Below are positions 48,650-58,146 of a stretch of 64,000 nucleotides of DNA, piece after piece (positions within the stretch are counted from its first letter, which is position 1; each line of letters opens with the position of its first letter). Position numbers and translations under genes: made by a program. Origin of the DNA: Zoogloea oleivorans (GTDB taxonomy: Bacteria; Pseudomonadota; Gammaproteobacteria; Burkholderiales; Rhodocyclaceae); contig JAOAUC010000041.1 of assembly GCA_030157785.1 (NCBI GenBank), forward strand, positions 96,863-160,862. Direction: 5' to 3'. The notes under the pieces are model-generated. The model was not told the DNA's origin and made no database searches. It saw only the letters and a program-made list of their open reading frames with translations.

Positions 48650-49834
48650 TTACGAAGGCGTGCGGACATGGTGTGCAGACAGGGAATGCAGTTCGGCGAT
48701 GAAACGGCGCAGGTCGGCCGGCCCCGGGGTGCGCTTGGTGCGCTCGACGAAGCCGCGGATGCGCGGCAGCAGGGCAGAGGCTTCGTCGCCGGCAATGGGC
48801 ACGCCCATCCGGGCGTAGGCCGCGACCACCCCGGCGCTGCCGGAATGCTTGCCGAGCACCATGCGGTGCTGGCGGCCGACTTCGGCGGGGTCGATGGCCT
48901 GGTAATTGGCCGGGTCCTTCAGCAGGCCATCCACGTGGATGCCGGCTTCGTGGGTGAATACGCCTTCGCCCACCACGCTCTTCTGCCAGCCCACAGGGCG
49001 GCCGGCGGCGCGGGCCACCTGACTGGACAGGGTCGGGAATTTCGACAGATCGACGCCGGTGGAAAAGCCGTACAGCTTGGTGAGGCCCAGCGCCACTTCT
49101 TCTAGCGCCGCGTTGCCGGCCCGCTCGCCGAGGCCATTGACGGTGGTATTCACATGGGTGGCCCCGGCGCGCACGGCGGCCAGGGTGTTGGCGGTGGCCA
49201 GGCCGAGGTCGTCGTGGGCGTGCATTTCGAGTTCGAGATCGCAATTGGCGCGCAAGTCGGCAAAGCGTTCGAAGGTGCCGAAGGGTTCCATCACCCCGAG
49301 GGTGTCGGCAAAGCGCAGGCGACGGGCGCCGGCCTGCTGGGCGGCATCGGCGATCTGCAGCAGGAATTCGGGGTCGGCCCGCGAGGCGTCCTCGCAGCCG
49401 ACGAGTACTTCAAGGCCCATGTCGCGGGCGCGCGGCACGAGGCTGGCGATCTGCGCCAGCACCCAGTTCCGGTCACGGCGCAGCTTGTGGCGGATCTGCT
49501 GGTCGGAGGCGGAGATGGACAGGTCCACCATCCACACGTCCAGCCCGGCACAGGCGGCGAGGTCATCCTTGCGCATCCGGCACCACACCACCAGACGGGA
49601 GGCCAGTCTGGCCCGGGCACAGGCCTGGATGCCCTCCCGTTCGGTGATGCCCATGGCCGGGATGCCGACTTCCAGCTCCGGCACGCCGATGGCACTGAGT
49701 CCGCGGGCGATGGCGAGCTTTTCGGTGAGGGTGAAGGCCACCCCCGCCGATTGCTCGCCATCGCGCAGCGTGGTGTCGTTGATGACGACCCGGTGCGCGC
49801 CGGCGGGCGCGGAAGGCTGGATGAAGTCAAGCAT
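48650..49834 (-). CDS. nifV: Homocitrate synthase NifV
   Basis: 394 residues from the ATG at 49834. HMGL-like TIM barrel with [19 protein letters not shown] near the N-terminus and the metal-binding His pair in [14 protein letters not shown]; LeuA-type C-terminal region. Condenses acetyl-CoA with 2-oxoglutarate to homocitrate, the organic ligand of FeMo-co. Its start overlaps the nifS 3' end by 8 bp. Confidence 0.93.
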   Translation of the reverse strand: MLDFIQPSAPAGAHRVVINDTTLRDGEQSAGVAFTLTEKLAIARGLSAIGVPELEVGIPAMGITEREGIQACARARLASRLVVWCRMRKDDLAACAGLDVWMVDLSISASDQQIRHKLRRDRNWVLAQIASLVPRARDMGLEVLVGCEDASRADPEFLLQIADAAQQAGARRLRFADTLGVMEPFGTFERFADLRANCDLELEMHAHDDLGLATANTLAAVRAGATHVNTTVNGLGERAGNAALEEVALGLTKLYGFSTGVDLSKFPTLSSQVARAAGRPVGWQKSVVGEGVFTHEAGIHVDGLLKDPANYQAIDPAEVGRQHRMVLGKHSGSAGVVAAYARMGVPIAGDEASALLPRIRGFVERTKRTPGPADLRRFIAELHSLSAHHVRTPS

Positions 49835-51044
49835 ATGCGGGTGCAAACACCTTGGCCGGATCTTCGACCGGGCCGGTGCCGCTCCAGTAGGGCGACAGCT
49901 TGCGCAACTGGGCGACGATCGGCGGCACGGCCTGGATGACAAAGTCGATTTCTGCCTCGGTGGTGTAGCGGCTGAGGGAGAAACGCACCGTGCCGTGTGC
50001 GGCGGTGTAGGGAATGTCCATCGCCCGCATCACATGCGAGGGCTCCAGGCTGCCCGAGGTGCAGGCCGAACCGCTCGAGGCGGCAATGCCCTGCTTGTTG
50101 AGCAGCATCAGGATCGCTTCGCCCTCGATGTACTCGAACGCGATGTTGGCGGTGTTGGGCAGCCGGTTGTCCGGGTTGCCGGTGACGAAGGAGTAGGGCA
50201 CCACGGCCAGGATGGCGGCTTCGAGCTTGTCGCGCAGGGCTTTCACCTGGGTGCGTTCGAGTTCGATGGCGGCCATGGCCTGCTCGGCGGCAACGCCCAG
50301 GCCGATGATGCTCGGGGCGTTCTCGGTGCCAGCGCGGCGACCGCGTTCCTGCTGGCCTCCGCGCAGCAGCGGACGGAAGCGCACGCCGCGGCGCAGGTAG
50401 AGCACGCCGATACCCTTCGGCGCATGCAGCTTGTGGCCGGAGGCGGAGAGCATGTCGATCTTGGTGTCGGCCAGATTGATGTCGATCTTGCCGACTGCCT
50501 GCACCGCATCGGTGTGGAACATGACGCCCGCGGCATTGGCCATCTCGGCCATCTCGACCACCGGAAAGTAGGTGCCGGTTTCGTTGTTGGCCCACATCAC
50601 CGACACCACGGCGACCTTGTCGCTGAGGAGCTTGGCGTAGTCGTCGAGGTTGAGGCGGCCCTTGCCGTCTACCTTCAGGCGGTGGATGGTGTAGCCGTCC
50701 TTTTCGAGGGATTCGCACAGGCTCAGGATGGCCGGGTGCTCGACCACGGTGGTGATGATTTCCTTGCGATCCGGCTGGGCCTTGAGGGCCGACAGCACGG
50801 CGGTGCTGTTGGACTCGGTGCCGCAGGAGGTGAACACGATTTCGGAATCGTGCTCGGCGCCGAGCAGCTTCTGCACCTTGACCCGGGCGGCCTTGAGCGC
50901 CACGCCGACCTTGTTACCGAAACTGTGCATGCTGGATGCGTTGCCGAACTGCTCCGTGAAGTAGGGGAGCATCGCTTCCACGACCTTCGGATCGCAGGCG
51001 GTTGTGGCGTTGTTGTCGAGATAGATCGGAGTGGGGGCGCTCAT
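49827..51044 (-). CDS. nifS: Cysteine desulfurase NifS
   Basis: 405 residues. Class V aminotransferase fold: [12 protein letters not shown] at the start, the PLP lysine in [12 protein letters not shown] and the catalytic Cys loop [16 protein letters not shown]. Supplies sulfur to NifU for nitrogenase FeS clusters. One base separates it from the nifU stop. Confidence 0.96.
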   Translation of the reverse strand: MSAPTPIYLDNNATTACDPKVVEAMLPYFTEQFGNASSMHSFGNKVGVALKAARVKVQKLLGAEHDSEIVFTSCGTESNSTAVLSALKAQPDRKEIITTVVEHPAILSLCESLEKDGYTIHRLKVDGKGRLNLDDYAKLLSDKVAVVSVMWANNETGTYFPVVEMAEMANAAGVMFHTDAVQAVGKIDINLADTKIDMLSASGHKLHAPKGIGVLYLRRGVRFRPLLRGGQQERGRRAGTENAPSIIGLGVAAEQAMAAIELERTQVKALRDKLEAAILAVVPYSFVTGNPDNRLPNTANIAFEYIEGEAILMLLNKQGIAASSGSACTSGSLEPSHVMRAMDIPYTAAHGTVRFSLSRYTTEAEIDFVIQAVPPIVAQLRKLSPYWSGTGPVEDPAKVFAPAYA

Positions 51045-51045
51045 T

Positions 51046-51972
51046 TTATTTGCCTCCGTGTGAGGCGCAGGCTGTCGCCTTGGCCTTGGCTACCGGCACG
51101 ATGCGGACGAACTCGCCGAGGGCTTCGATCATCTTGGTCTGGATGCCGGCGATGGTCGCGGCCTCCATCTGGCAGCCCGAGCAGGCACCGGTCAGGTTGA
51201 TCATGATGTTCTTGCCATCCACATCCACCAGTTCGATGTCGCCGCGGTCGGCCAGCAGGGTCGGGCGCACGGCGGCGATGACTTCCTCGATCTTGCGGAT
51301 GCGGGCCAGCATGCCGAGCTTGGGCGCGGCGGGGGTGGCGGGCTCGATGTGGACGATGGCCTGGGTGGCCTTCTTGGCGCCGGCGGCGACAAAGGTCTCG
51401 CCCCGTTCGGCCATCACCTTGATGAGGATTTCCTCGATCGGCTCGTGGCAGGTGGAGCAGCCACCGCCGGCCTTGGTGTAGTTGGTGACCTCTTCCACCG
51501 TCGACAGCTTGTTGTCGCGGATGGTGTCTTCAATCATCTGGCTATCGACGGCGAAGCACTTGCATACCAGCGCGCCTTCTTCGTGGTCGTCGGCCCACAC
51601 TTCACCGCGGTAGTTGGCGATGGCGGCGTGGAGGGCTTCGCGGCCCATCACCGAGCAATGCATCTTTTCGGGGGGTAGACCGTCGAGAAAGTCGGCGATG
51701 TCCTGGTTGCTGATCTTCATCGCTTCGTCGAGGGTCTTGCCCTTGACCATCTCGGTCAGGGCCGACGAAGAGGCGATGGCGGAGCCGCAGCCGAAGGTCT
51801 GGAAGTGCGCGTCCTGGATCACCTCGGTGACCGGCTCGACTTTCAGCATCAGGCGCAGCGCATCGCCGCAGGAGATGGAACCCACGTCCCCGGTGGCATT
51901 GGCACCGTCCAGCGGGCCGGTGTTGCGCGGGTTGTAGAAGTGTTCCTTAACTTTTTCGGTGTAATCCCACAT
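51046..51972 (-). CDS. nifU: FeS cluster scaffold NifU
   Basis: 308 residues, three domains: IscU-like (about 1-130; [38 protein letters not shown]), a central permanent [2Fe-2S] domain (about 133-185; CKCFAV and GGGCSTCH) and a C-terminal Nfu domain (about 225-308; [10 protein letters not shown]). Scaffold for nitrogenase clusters with NifS. Full-length and intact. Confidence 0.96.
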   Translation of the reverse strand: MWDYTEKVKEHFYNPRNTGPLDGANATGDVGSISCGDALRLMLKVEPVTEVIQDAHFQTFGCGSAIASSSALTEMVKGKTLDEAMKISNQDIADFLDGLPPEKMHCSVMGREALHAAIANYRGEVWADDHEEGALVCKCFAVDSQMIEDTIRDNKLSTVEEVTNYTKAGGGCSTCHEPIEEILIKVMAERGETFVAAGAKKATQAIVHIEPATPAAPKLGMLARIRKIEEVIAAVRPTLLADRGDIELVDVDGKNIMINLTGACSGCQMEAATIAGIQTKMIEALGEFVRIVPVAKAKATACASHGGK

Positions 51973-51987
51973 GACAGGCTCCTTGGT

Positions 51988-52311
51988 TTAGGCGGAGAAA
52001 GACTGGCCGCACTCGCAGGACTTGGCTGCCTTGGGGTTCTCGAACTTGAAACCGCTGCCGGACAGGGAATCGATGAAGTCGATGGTGGTGCCTTCGATCA
52101 GCGGAGCGCTGAACGGATCGATCAGAAGCGTGAGGCCGTCGACCAGGAGCACGTTGTCGTCGTCCTGCTTCTCCGATTCGAGCTTCATGTTGTATTGCAG
52201 GCCGGCGCAGCCGCCGCCCGACACCACGATGCGCAATCCCGCCACCGGGTCGGCAGCCGACGAAATAAAGCGGGAAACAGCCTTACACGCATTGGGGGTG
52301 AGGGTGATCAT
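51988..52311 (-). CDS. iscA: A-type FeS carrier (nif-linked IscA)
   Basis: 107 residues. The three conserved cysteines are in GGGCAGLQY and SCECGQSF. Often called nifIscA when it leads a nifUSV operon. Carries FeS clusters from NifU to targets. First gene of the operon; AGGAG stands six bases before the ATG and the sigma-54 promoter lies just upstream. Confidence 0.93.
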   Translation of the reverse strand: MITLTPNACKAVSRFISSAADPVAGLRIVVSGGGCAGLQYNMKLESEKQDDDNVLLVDGLTLLIDPFSAPLIEGTTIDFIDSLSGSGFKFENPKAAKSCECGQSFSA

Positions 52312-52351
52312 GGTCTTCTCCTGGATGAATTGGGTGAGCGCAATTCAGTAA

Positions 52352-52367
52352 TGCAACCCGTGTGCCA
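52352..52367 (-). promoter_or_regulatory. Sigma-54 (RpoN) -24/-12 promoter of the nif operon
   Basis: Leftward TGGCACACGGGTTGCA matches the consensus TGGCAC-N5-TTGCA exactly at the GG and GC elements, with the required 10-bp spacing between them. The transcription start should be near 52341, about 30 bp before the iscA ATG. Confidence 0.93.
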
Positions 52368-52462
52368 GGAGGTTTGTGATGCTTAAGTCGTTGAACTTAA
52401 AGGGATGGCCCGCCGCGGCTTGGGCGTGTTGACGTGTGGGGTAGGCGACGCGACACGGGGAT

Positions 52463-52478
52463 TGTCGGGTTCGTAACA
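52463..52478. promoter_or_regulatory. NifA upstream activator site
   Basis: TGT-CGGGTTCGTA-ACA, a perfect TGT-N10-ACA NifA box, centred about 130 bp upstream of the predicted nif start site and about 100 bp from the -24 element, the usual distance for looping by IHF. Confidence 0.85.
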
Positions 52479-52493
52479 GGGATGCGGGCCGAT

Positions 52494-52580
52494 GTAGGGG
52501 CGACTTCAGTCGCCCGCGGACTTTGATCACAGGCATGCCTGTGGATTTACCGGGAGCTGGGCGACTGAAGTCGCCCCTAC
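52494..52580. repeat. REP doublet (REPIN) copy 6, upstream of the NifA box
   Basis: Inverted units at 52494-52515 and 52559-52580, 43-bp spacer with the shared core ATCACAGGCATGCC. Starts 15 bp beyond the NifA site. With the promoter and activator site it accounts for the 356-bp gene-free stretch 52312-52667. Confidence 0.92.
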
Positions 52581-52667
52581 ATCGCCCTCGTTGCTGCCGG
52601 GCTTGAAACTGGTAGTGTTGTTTTGTACAGTGCTGGGGCCGATCAAATCTTCAGGCACCGCCGATTC

Positions 52668-53375
52668 ATGCCCATGAACCACCAGATGAGTTTCGATTTT
52701 CCGCCCGAGGGCCTTCCCGAGCCCGGGCTGCTTGCGCGCGTCGTGCGCAAGCGCAGTGTGCCGAAGCGCCCCGATTCAGCTCAGGTCTCGCCGCAACTGA
52801 GCTTCAGGACGTCCGGCGTCCCGGTCAAGCTGCCGGCTCCTGTCGTGCCCCGGATCGCTTCTCCCGCCGTTGTTCCCAAGAACAGCGCATCCGGCACGGG
52901 GGCGCCCGGCGGGGATGGCCGGCGCTGGTGCGAAGGCGGCTGGACAGCCCGTGTCATCAGGAACGAAAGCGATGATGACTGGGCCGTTGAAATCCTCAGG
53001 GACGGCGAGCCGGAGCCCGTGCTCCTCGTGCCCTGGCGGGCGGGGCGGGACGAGCAGGGGCCGGCGCTGCTGGACCAGGCCGCCTTCGCCGCTCTGGTGA
53101 AAAGTGCTGCGGATATTCTGCAGCGCCATCAACGGCAGGTGCACACCCGGCTCCACAAGCGTCTGACGGTGAGTTTGCAGGGGTGCCAGTGGGAGCTGCG
53201 GCTGGACATCGTTCCTGATGAATACGAGCCCCATGCCCTGCTGACAGCCTTCGACGAAAGCGGTGAACAGTTTGCTCAGGAGCGGGTCAGGCCGGATTTC
53301 ACGCTCACTGAGGCGGTGGCCCAGGCCTGGATAGAGGGGGATTTTCGGCACCCGGGGGAGTCGCCGGGCGACTGA
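52668..53375 (+). CDS. Conserved-looking protein of unknown function
   Basis: 235 residues from the ATG at 52668 (another at 52674; an upstream frame reaches 52623). No signal peptide or membrane helix. A Pro-rich N-terminal half (about 1-90) precedes a compact part (WCEGGWTARVIRNESDDDWA, then HTRLHKRLTVSLQGCQWELR). Codon use is normal for the region. It overlaps the convergent NosR-like gene by 71 bp. I do not recognise the family. Confidence 0.6.
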   Translation: MPMNHQMSFDFPPEGLPEPGLLARVVRKRSVPKRPDSAQVSPQLSFRTSGVPVKLPAPVVPRIASPAVVPKNSASGTGAPGGDGRRWCEGGWTARVIRNESDDDWAVEILRDGEPEPVLLVPWRAGRDEQGPALLDQAAFAALVKSAADILQRHQRQVHTRLHKRLTVSLQGCQWELRLDIVPDEYEPHALLTAFDESGEQFAQERVRPDFTLTEAVAQAWIEGDFRHPGESPGD

Positions 53376-55470
53376 GCTCCCCCGGGGCAGCGTGGGCTTT
53401 GTGGTCGCGTTTGCGGTACAGCATGATCGGCGCGCAGCGGTTTTCGTCGTGGTAGATGCCCACGCAGTCGAGGCACTGGAAGCACTGGTCGTAGCGGATG
53501 GCACCAGATTTTTCGATGGCGTCGTAGGCGCAGCGGTGGCGGCAGGTCTGGCAGGGCTGGCCGCATTCCTGGCGGCGCGGGAGCCAGTCGAGGAAGCGCA
53601 GTTTGCCGCCGAGGGTCATGGCGGCACCCAGCGGGCACAGGTAGCGGCAGAAGAATTTGTAGTACAGCCCGCCGAGCACCAGCAGGGCCAGCGCGTAGGC
53701 GACGAAGGGCCAGCTGCGCTCGAAGCCGACGGTGATGGCGGTCTTGAAGGGTTCGACTTCGACGCCTTTTTCGGCGAGTTGCGGGGCAAAGGCGGCGGCT
53801 GCGACAAGGGCGGCGAGGATGGCGTAGCGGCTTCGGTCCAGAAAGCTGGCGACGCGGGCGGGCAGGCGCCGCTCGGGCAGTTTCAGTGCGCGGGCCAGCA
53901 GGGCGGCGAATTCCTGCAGCGCGCCAAACGGGCACAGCCAGCCACAGAAGGTGCCGCGGCCCCACACCACGAAGCTGAGCAGCGTGAAGGCAATGAGCAG
54001 CAGGCTGACCGGGTCGTAGAGAAAGCTCTTGAGGCCGGCGCCGGCGGTGAGCGATTTGACCGCGCCGGTGATCTGCACGATGGACAGCTGCCCTTGGGCG
54101 TACCAGCCGATGTAGCCGAGCGTGAAGGCCAGAAAGCCCAGGCGGAAGACTTTAAGGCGGCGTGCCGAGACGGAAATCCAGCGGGGTTTGGCGAGGACGA
54201 TGGACAGCAGCACCAGCGCCACGCCGATGATGGCGAGCTCGGGCGCGCGGTCTTTCCACGCCAGCAGCCAGTCGGGCAGCGGCGCGGGCGGGCGGCTGAA
54301 GAGGGCCTCGGGAGCCTGGTAGTCGAGCACCACGTTGCGCTGGGTGATGACCGGCAGCATGGAGCCCTTGGCGCGGGTGATGGTGAGCTCGAAGCGCACC
54401 GGGCTGGCCGGGTCGATGCCCGACATGGGCGGTACGCGCAGCACCAGCGAGGCGTTGAGCGGTGGCGCGCCGGCCGGCGGGCGCGGCGACAGGTCAAGGT
54501 CGCGCAGCTCCACCGGGCCGCCGGCCTGGCTGAAGGCGAGGCGGGCGGGGACGGTGCCGCGCGTGAAGCTCTCGTCGATGAAGGCGTCGCGCCCGGCGCT
54601 GGCCACCCACCAGGCGTGCTGGCCGTGCTCAAGGCGGCGCAGCAGGTCGGCATGGCCGGCGTCGCCGAGAATCGCCCGGCCGATGGTCGGGGCGTTGAGG
54701 TAGGCGACGAAGATATCGGTGAAGGTGTCGGCGGGCTTGGCGAGCGCCTCGGCGTCCACTTCCGCGCCTTCTGTGCCGGCAAACAGCTTTTCCACGTCGG
54801 CGTTGCTCAGGTGCAGCTTGCGGATGGCGCCCGAATCCAGCAGTTCCGCAAAGCTGCGTTTGTCGAACACGTCGGGGCGGACTTCGGCCAGCGGCCCCTT
54901 GTCGGCCGGGGCGGCAAAGCCCAGGCGCGCCCGGGCCACGGCGAGGGCCGAGGTGAGCACGGTTTGATTGACGATGCGCACCGAGGCCGTGGCCTTGCTG
55001 ACGCCGTCGAGCACCACGCGGTTGCTGCCCGCGCCGCTGCGGTTGTTGCCATACAGGCTGGAGACGGTGATCTCCTGCTTGAGGCTCTTGTTCTTGTACT
55101 GGGCCAGAAAGTCGCGCAGCGGCCCTTCGCCAAGGCCCGACAGAAAGACCGGCTCGTGCTGGCGGATCAGTTCCACGTCCATGAAGTTGCCCTTGCGGTC
55201 AATGCTGACCAGCAGGTTCAGGGGCGTGCCCTCGAAGCCCGGGATGGGGGCGAGGTCGATGGACTCGAAAGCGTAGGCCACCGGGCCGGCTTCGGGCTCC
55301 AGTTCGCTGGTGATGGGCCAGGCCGGAATGTCGAGCAGCTTTTCGCCCACATGCAGCGGTGGCTGGAAGCGCCGGGCGAGGTCGGCGTGTTGCAGATCGC
55401 CGGCCAGCGCGGCGTTGCAGATGAGCAGGCCCGCGAGGACGCGGCGAAGGAGAGTGCGCGCGATCCTCAT
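53305..55470 (-). CDS. NosR/NirI-like membrane flavo-iron-sulfur protein
   Basis: 721 residues. Signal peptide (1-23); a periplasmic FMN-binding domain with DGVSKATAS (near 155-163), which resembles the covalent-FMN Ser/Thr motif; several membrane helices (about 400-600) with CGWLCPFGALQEF and CRYLCPLGAAM; then a polyferredoxin-like cytoplasmic part (CGQPCQTCRHRC and CFQCLDCVGIY). NosR supports N2O reductase, but no nos gene is here. It ends a quinoprotein operon, so it may be an electron route or maturation factor for the alcohol dehydrogenase. Confidence 0.85.
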   Translation of the reverse strand: MRIARTLLRRVLAGLLICNAALAGDLQHADLARRFQPPLHVGEKLLDIPAWPITSELEPEAGPVAYAFESIDLAPIPGFEGTPLNLLVSIDRKGNFMDVELIRQHEPVFLSGLGEGPLRDFLAQYKNKSLKQEITVSSLYGNNRSGAGSNRVVLDGVSKATASVRIVNQTVLTSALAVARARLGFAAPADKGPLAEVRPDVFDKRSFAELLDSGAIRKLHLSNADVEKLFAGTEGAEVDAEALAKPADTFTDIFVAYLNAPTIGRAILGDAGHADLLRRLEHGQHAWWVASAGRDAFIDESFTRGTVPARLAFSQAGGPVELRDLDLSPRPPAGAPPLNASLVLRVPPMSGIDPASPVRFELTITRAKGSMLPVITQRNVVLDYQAPEALFSRPPAPLPDWLLAWKDRAPELAIIGVALVLLSIVLAKPRWISVSARRLKVFRLGFLAFTLGYIGWYAQGQLSIVQITGAVKSLTAGAGLKSFLYDPVSLLLIAFTLLSFVVWGRGTFCGWLCPFGALQEFAALLARALKLPERRLPARVASFLDRSRYAILAALVAAAAFAPQLAEKGVEVEPFKTAITVGFERSWPFVAYALALLVLGGLYYKFFCRYLCPLGAAMTLGGKLRFLDWLPRRQECGQPCQTCRHRCAYDAIEKSGAIRYDQCFQCLDCVGIYHDENRCAPIMLYRKRDHKAHAAPGELSRPATPPGAENPPLSRPGPPPQ

Positions 55471-55485
55471 GGGTGGCGGCCCTGC

Positions 55486-56004
55486 TTACTGGGCTTCGAG
55501 CTGCTTCTTGAGGGCGTCGAGGCCGCTGGTGTAGATGCCGCTGATGGCTTTTTTGGCGCCGGCGTCGTCAGCACCGTCGGCGGGCTTTTCGTCCTTGCGA
55601 CGGAAGGTGGACGACCATTCCACGCGGCTGCCGCCCTTGCCGGCCTTCACGCTCAGCTTCGACAGGTAGTCGCTCACCGGCAGCGGCGATTCGACGATGC
55701 GGTAGGTGAGGCTGCGGGTGCTGTCCCGGTGGCTGACGAGCGCTTCGATGATCTTGGCGCCGTCCTTGATGGTAACGGTGCGCACGGCGCCCTTCTTGTT
55801 GTTGCTGCCCTTGTCGAGAGCTGTGCTGGCGACGGCCGGGTGCCAGCCGAGGTTGTCGAAGTTGCGGATGGCCTCCCACACCTTGGCGGGTGGCGCAGCG
55901 ATGTCGATCTGTTCCTTCACCTTCAGTTCGGGGCGGGCGGCAAGCACCGGCGCGGAGACGGCGAGGGCCAGGGTGGCGATGAGCAGGGCTGATTTGTTGT
56001 TCAT
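55486..56004 (-). CDS. SRPBCC-family exported protein (MxaD-like)
   Basis: 172 residues. Signal peptide (about 1-22), then a START/polyketide-cyclase-like fold (QIDIAAPPAKVWEAIRNFDN, WHPAVAST, YRIVESPLPVSDY). Similar to MxaD, which is found with methanol dehydrogenase and is thought to help it interact with its cytochrome. Sits 15 bp upstream of the NosR-like gene in the quinoprotein operon. Confidence 0.82.
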   Translation of the reverse strand: MNNKSALLIATLALAVSAPVLAARPELKVKEQIDIAAPPAKVWEAIRNFDNLGWHPAVASTALDKGSNNKKGAVRTVTIKDGAKIIEALVSHRDSTRSLTYRIVESPLPVSDYLSKLSVKAGKGGSRVEWSSTFRRKDEKPADGADDAGAKKAISGIYTSGLDALKKQLEAQ

Positions 56005-56038
56005 GAAGGTCTCGCTGGTGGGGGGAAGGGGGGACAGA

Positions 56039-56060
56039 GGGCGAATGAATTCGCCCCTAC
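56039..56060. repeat. Single REP unit with compensatory change
   Basis: GGGCGAAT-GA-ATTCGCCC followed by CTAC. Compared with the family (GGGCGACT-GA-AGTCGCCC) one C is now A and its pairing G is now T, so the hairpin is preserved. Lies between the SRPBCC gene and the response-regulator stop. Confidence 0.8.
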
Positions 56061-56698
56061 ACTTCGATCAGGCCGGAGCGTACGGCGGCCATGGCCAGTT
56101 CGGCCATGTTCTGTACGCCGAGCTTTTGCTTGATGTGATAGAGGTGCGTACCGACGGTGTTGGGGCTGAGGTGGAAGTCGCTGGCCACTTCGGCCACCGA
56201 GCGGCCCTGGGCCAGTTGCAGGAAGACGTTGAACTCCTTGTCGGTGAGCGCTTCGGCCGGGTGTTCGGGGCGGTCGGCGCGGCGCAGGGCGGCGGCGATT
56301 TCCGGGTCGATGTAGCGCTGGCCGGCTGCCACCAGGCCGACGGCACGCAGCAGCTCGTCCGGCGCGCTACGTTTGCACAGGTAGCCGGCGGCACCGGCCT
56401 TGAGGGCCCGTTCGGCGGTGATGGCGTCGGCGTGGGCGGAGGCGATCAGTACCTTTGCGCCCGGCTTTCTGGCGAGGATGCGCTCCAGCGCCGAAAGGCC
56501 GCCGCAGCCGGGCATGGACAGGTCCATCACCAGCACGTCGGGGTCGAGTTCGTTCATGCGTTGCTGGGCCGCTTCGCCGCTGTCGGCTTCGGCCAGCACG
56601 CGGGCGCCGACGCCTTCGAGGAGCAAGCGGAAACCCATGCGCACGATGGCGTGATCGTCGGCAAGCACGAGGGTCAGATTGTCGAGGCGAGCGTTCAT
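56057..56698 (-). CDS. LuxR/NarL-type response regulator
   Basis: 213 residues. Receiver domain (about 8-125) with phospho-acceptor Asp59 in VLVMDLSMPG and Lys in CKRSAPDE; C-terminal helix-turn-helix (about 150-210; LTDKEFNVFLQLAQGRSVAE, LSPNTVGTHLYHIKQKLG). Start overlaps the kinase stop by 4 bp, so they form one two-component system. In position and type it recalls ExaE/AgmR and PedR2 regulators of quinoprotein alcohol dehydrogenases; target inferred as the divergent dehydrogenase. Confidence 0.88.
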   Translation of the reverse strand: MNARLDNLTLVLADDHAIVRMGFRLLLEGVGARVLAEADSGEAAQQRMNELDPDVLVMDLSMPGCGGLSALERILARKPGAKVLIASAHADAITAERALKAGAAGYLCKRSAPDELLRAVGLVAAGQRYIDPEIAAALRRADRPEHPAEALTDKEFNVFLQLAQGRSVAEVASDFHLSPNTVGTHLYHIKQKLGVQNMAELAMAAVRSGLIEV

Positions 56699-58146
56699 GA
56701 TTCGACGGGCTCCGGTGAGGCTTCGGTGGTGGCGGATGGGGCGAGCAGCGGCAGGCGCGCACGGATGCGGGTGCCGCCGCCGGCCGGGCTGCTGATGTCG
56801 AGATGGCCCTTGAGTTCGGCGACCCGTTCGCGCATGCCGGCCAGGCCGAAGCCCGCCTGGCCGGGCGCCGGCAGGATGCCGCGGCCGTTGTCGCTGACTT
56901 CCACGGTAAGGCAGTCGTCGGCCCGCAGCAGGCGAATGCGCGCCTTGCTGGCGAGGGCGTGGCGGACGATGTTGGTGCACGATTCCTGCACCACGCGCAG
57001 GGCGGTGAGGGTGATTTCGTCCGGCAGAGGGCTGGGGCCGGCAAAGAGTTCAGTGGCCAGTTCAATGTCGCCGTGGCGTTTTCTCCAGGCGGCCAGGTAG
57101 GTGCGCACGGCGTCGTCGAGGGTTTCCTGGGGGCCGTTGCGCGGCGGGCGCAGGCGGGTAAGCAGGGCGCGCACGTCGCCCTGCATGCGCGAGGCGACGT
57201 CGCGGATGACCTCGGCGCTCTGGCGGATGTCGGGGGTGTTTTCGGTGCGCTGGACGATGGCCCCGGCCAGGGCGGCGACGGCGGTGATGCTCTGGCCGAG
57301 CTCGTCATGCAGGTCGCGGGCAATGGCCTTGCGGTCGGCTTCGAGGCGTTCGGTGACGGCGCGGGCGACGGCCTGTTCGTGATTCAGACGGACGTTTTCG
57401 GCCACCGCCTGATCGAGGCGCAGGGCCATGCTATTGAAGGCTTCGGCGAGGTGGGCGAGTTCAGGCGGGCCATCGACCGGCAGGCGGGTGTCGAAGTTGC
57501 CCTGGCCGGTACGGTCGAGGGCGGCCATCACGGTGCCGAGGGGCTTGAGGGCCCGGTCGATGGCAAACCAGCAGCCGGCAAACAGGCCGACAAGGGCCAG
57601 CAGGGCGCGGCCGGCGGCGGCCGCGAGGTCGTCCCACAAGTCGATGAGGGCGCGCGAGGCATCGGGCTGGAGCTTGAGGGTCAGACTGCCGGCGGGCAGC
57701 GTGAGGGCTGGCAGATCGGGTCCGAGCCAGTGGGCGAACCACGCCGGGGCGTCGCGGCCGGGCTTGTAGGGCGAGGGCGGCGAGCGGTAGAGCAGCTTGC
57801 CGGTAGCGTCACGGGCTTCGAGCTGGTGGGCGCGGATGCGTCCGACGGCGTTGAGGTGGGCGAGCAGGCGGCTTTCGGTCCACGCCGGATCGCCGGCGGC
57901 GGTGCCCCGGGCAGACACGCTCAGCCACTGGGCGGCCACCCGGTGGGCGGCGGTGACTTCCTCGGCAATGGCGGTGCGGGCGTCGCGCACCCACAGGGCG
58001 GCGCCGGTGAGCACGAAGGCAGCGGCGAGGGCGGTGAGGACGAGGCTGACCCGCAGGCGCAGGGACAAACTGGTGGCAACCGGCTTTGACAGACCGGCGA
58101 TGTCCAGCGCCGGTTCGGGGGGCAGGGGGCAGGCCGCGCAGCTCAC
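56695..58146 (-). CDS. Membrane sensor histidine kinase (HisKA_3)
   Basis: 483 residues from a GTG at 58146 that overlaps the tonB stop (GTGA) and has GGAG ahead. TM1 about 33-53, a periplasmic sensor (about 55-175), TM2 about 178-196, a HAMP domain (197-250), the phospho-acceptor His280 in AIARDLHDELGQS, and an ATPase domain (DNGRGILPAPGQAGFGLAGM). The N-terminus has a CAACP motif that could bind metal. Likely partner of the next gene, and similar in layout to lanthanide- or alcohol-responsive PedS2-type kinases; the ligand is unknown. Confidence 0.86.
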   Translation of the reverse strand: MSCAACPLPPEPALDIAGLSKPVATSLSLRLRVSLVLTALAAAFVLTGAALWVRDARTAIAEEVTAAHRVAAQWLSVSARGTAAGDPAWTESRLLAHLNAVGRIRAHQLEARDATGKLLYRSPPSPYKPGRDAPAWFAHWLGPDLPALTLPAGSLTLKLQPDASRALIDLWDDLAAAAGRALLALVGLFAGCWFAIDRALKPLGTVMAALDRTGQGNFDTRLPVDGPPELAHLAEAFNSMALRLDQAVAENVRLNHEQAVARAVTERLEADRKAIARDLHDELGQSITAVAALAGAIVQRTENTPDIRQSAEVIRDVASRMQGDVRALLTRLRPPRNGPQETLDDAVRTYLAAWRKRHGDIELATELFAGPSPLPDEITLTALRVVQESCTNIVRHALASKARIRLLRADDCLTVEVSDNGRGILPAPGQAGFGLAGMRERVAELKGHLDISSPAGGGTRIRARLPLLAPSATTEASPEPVES

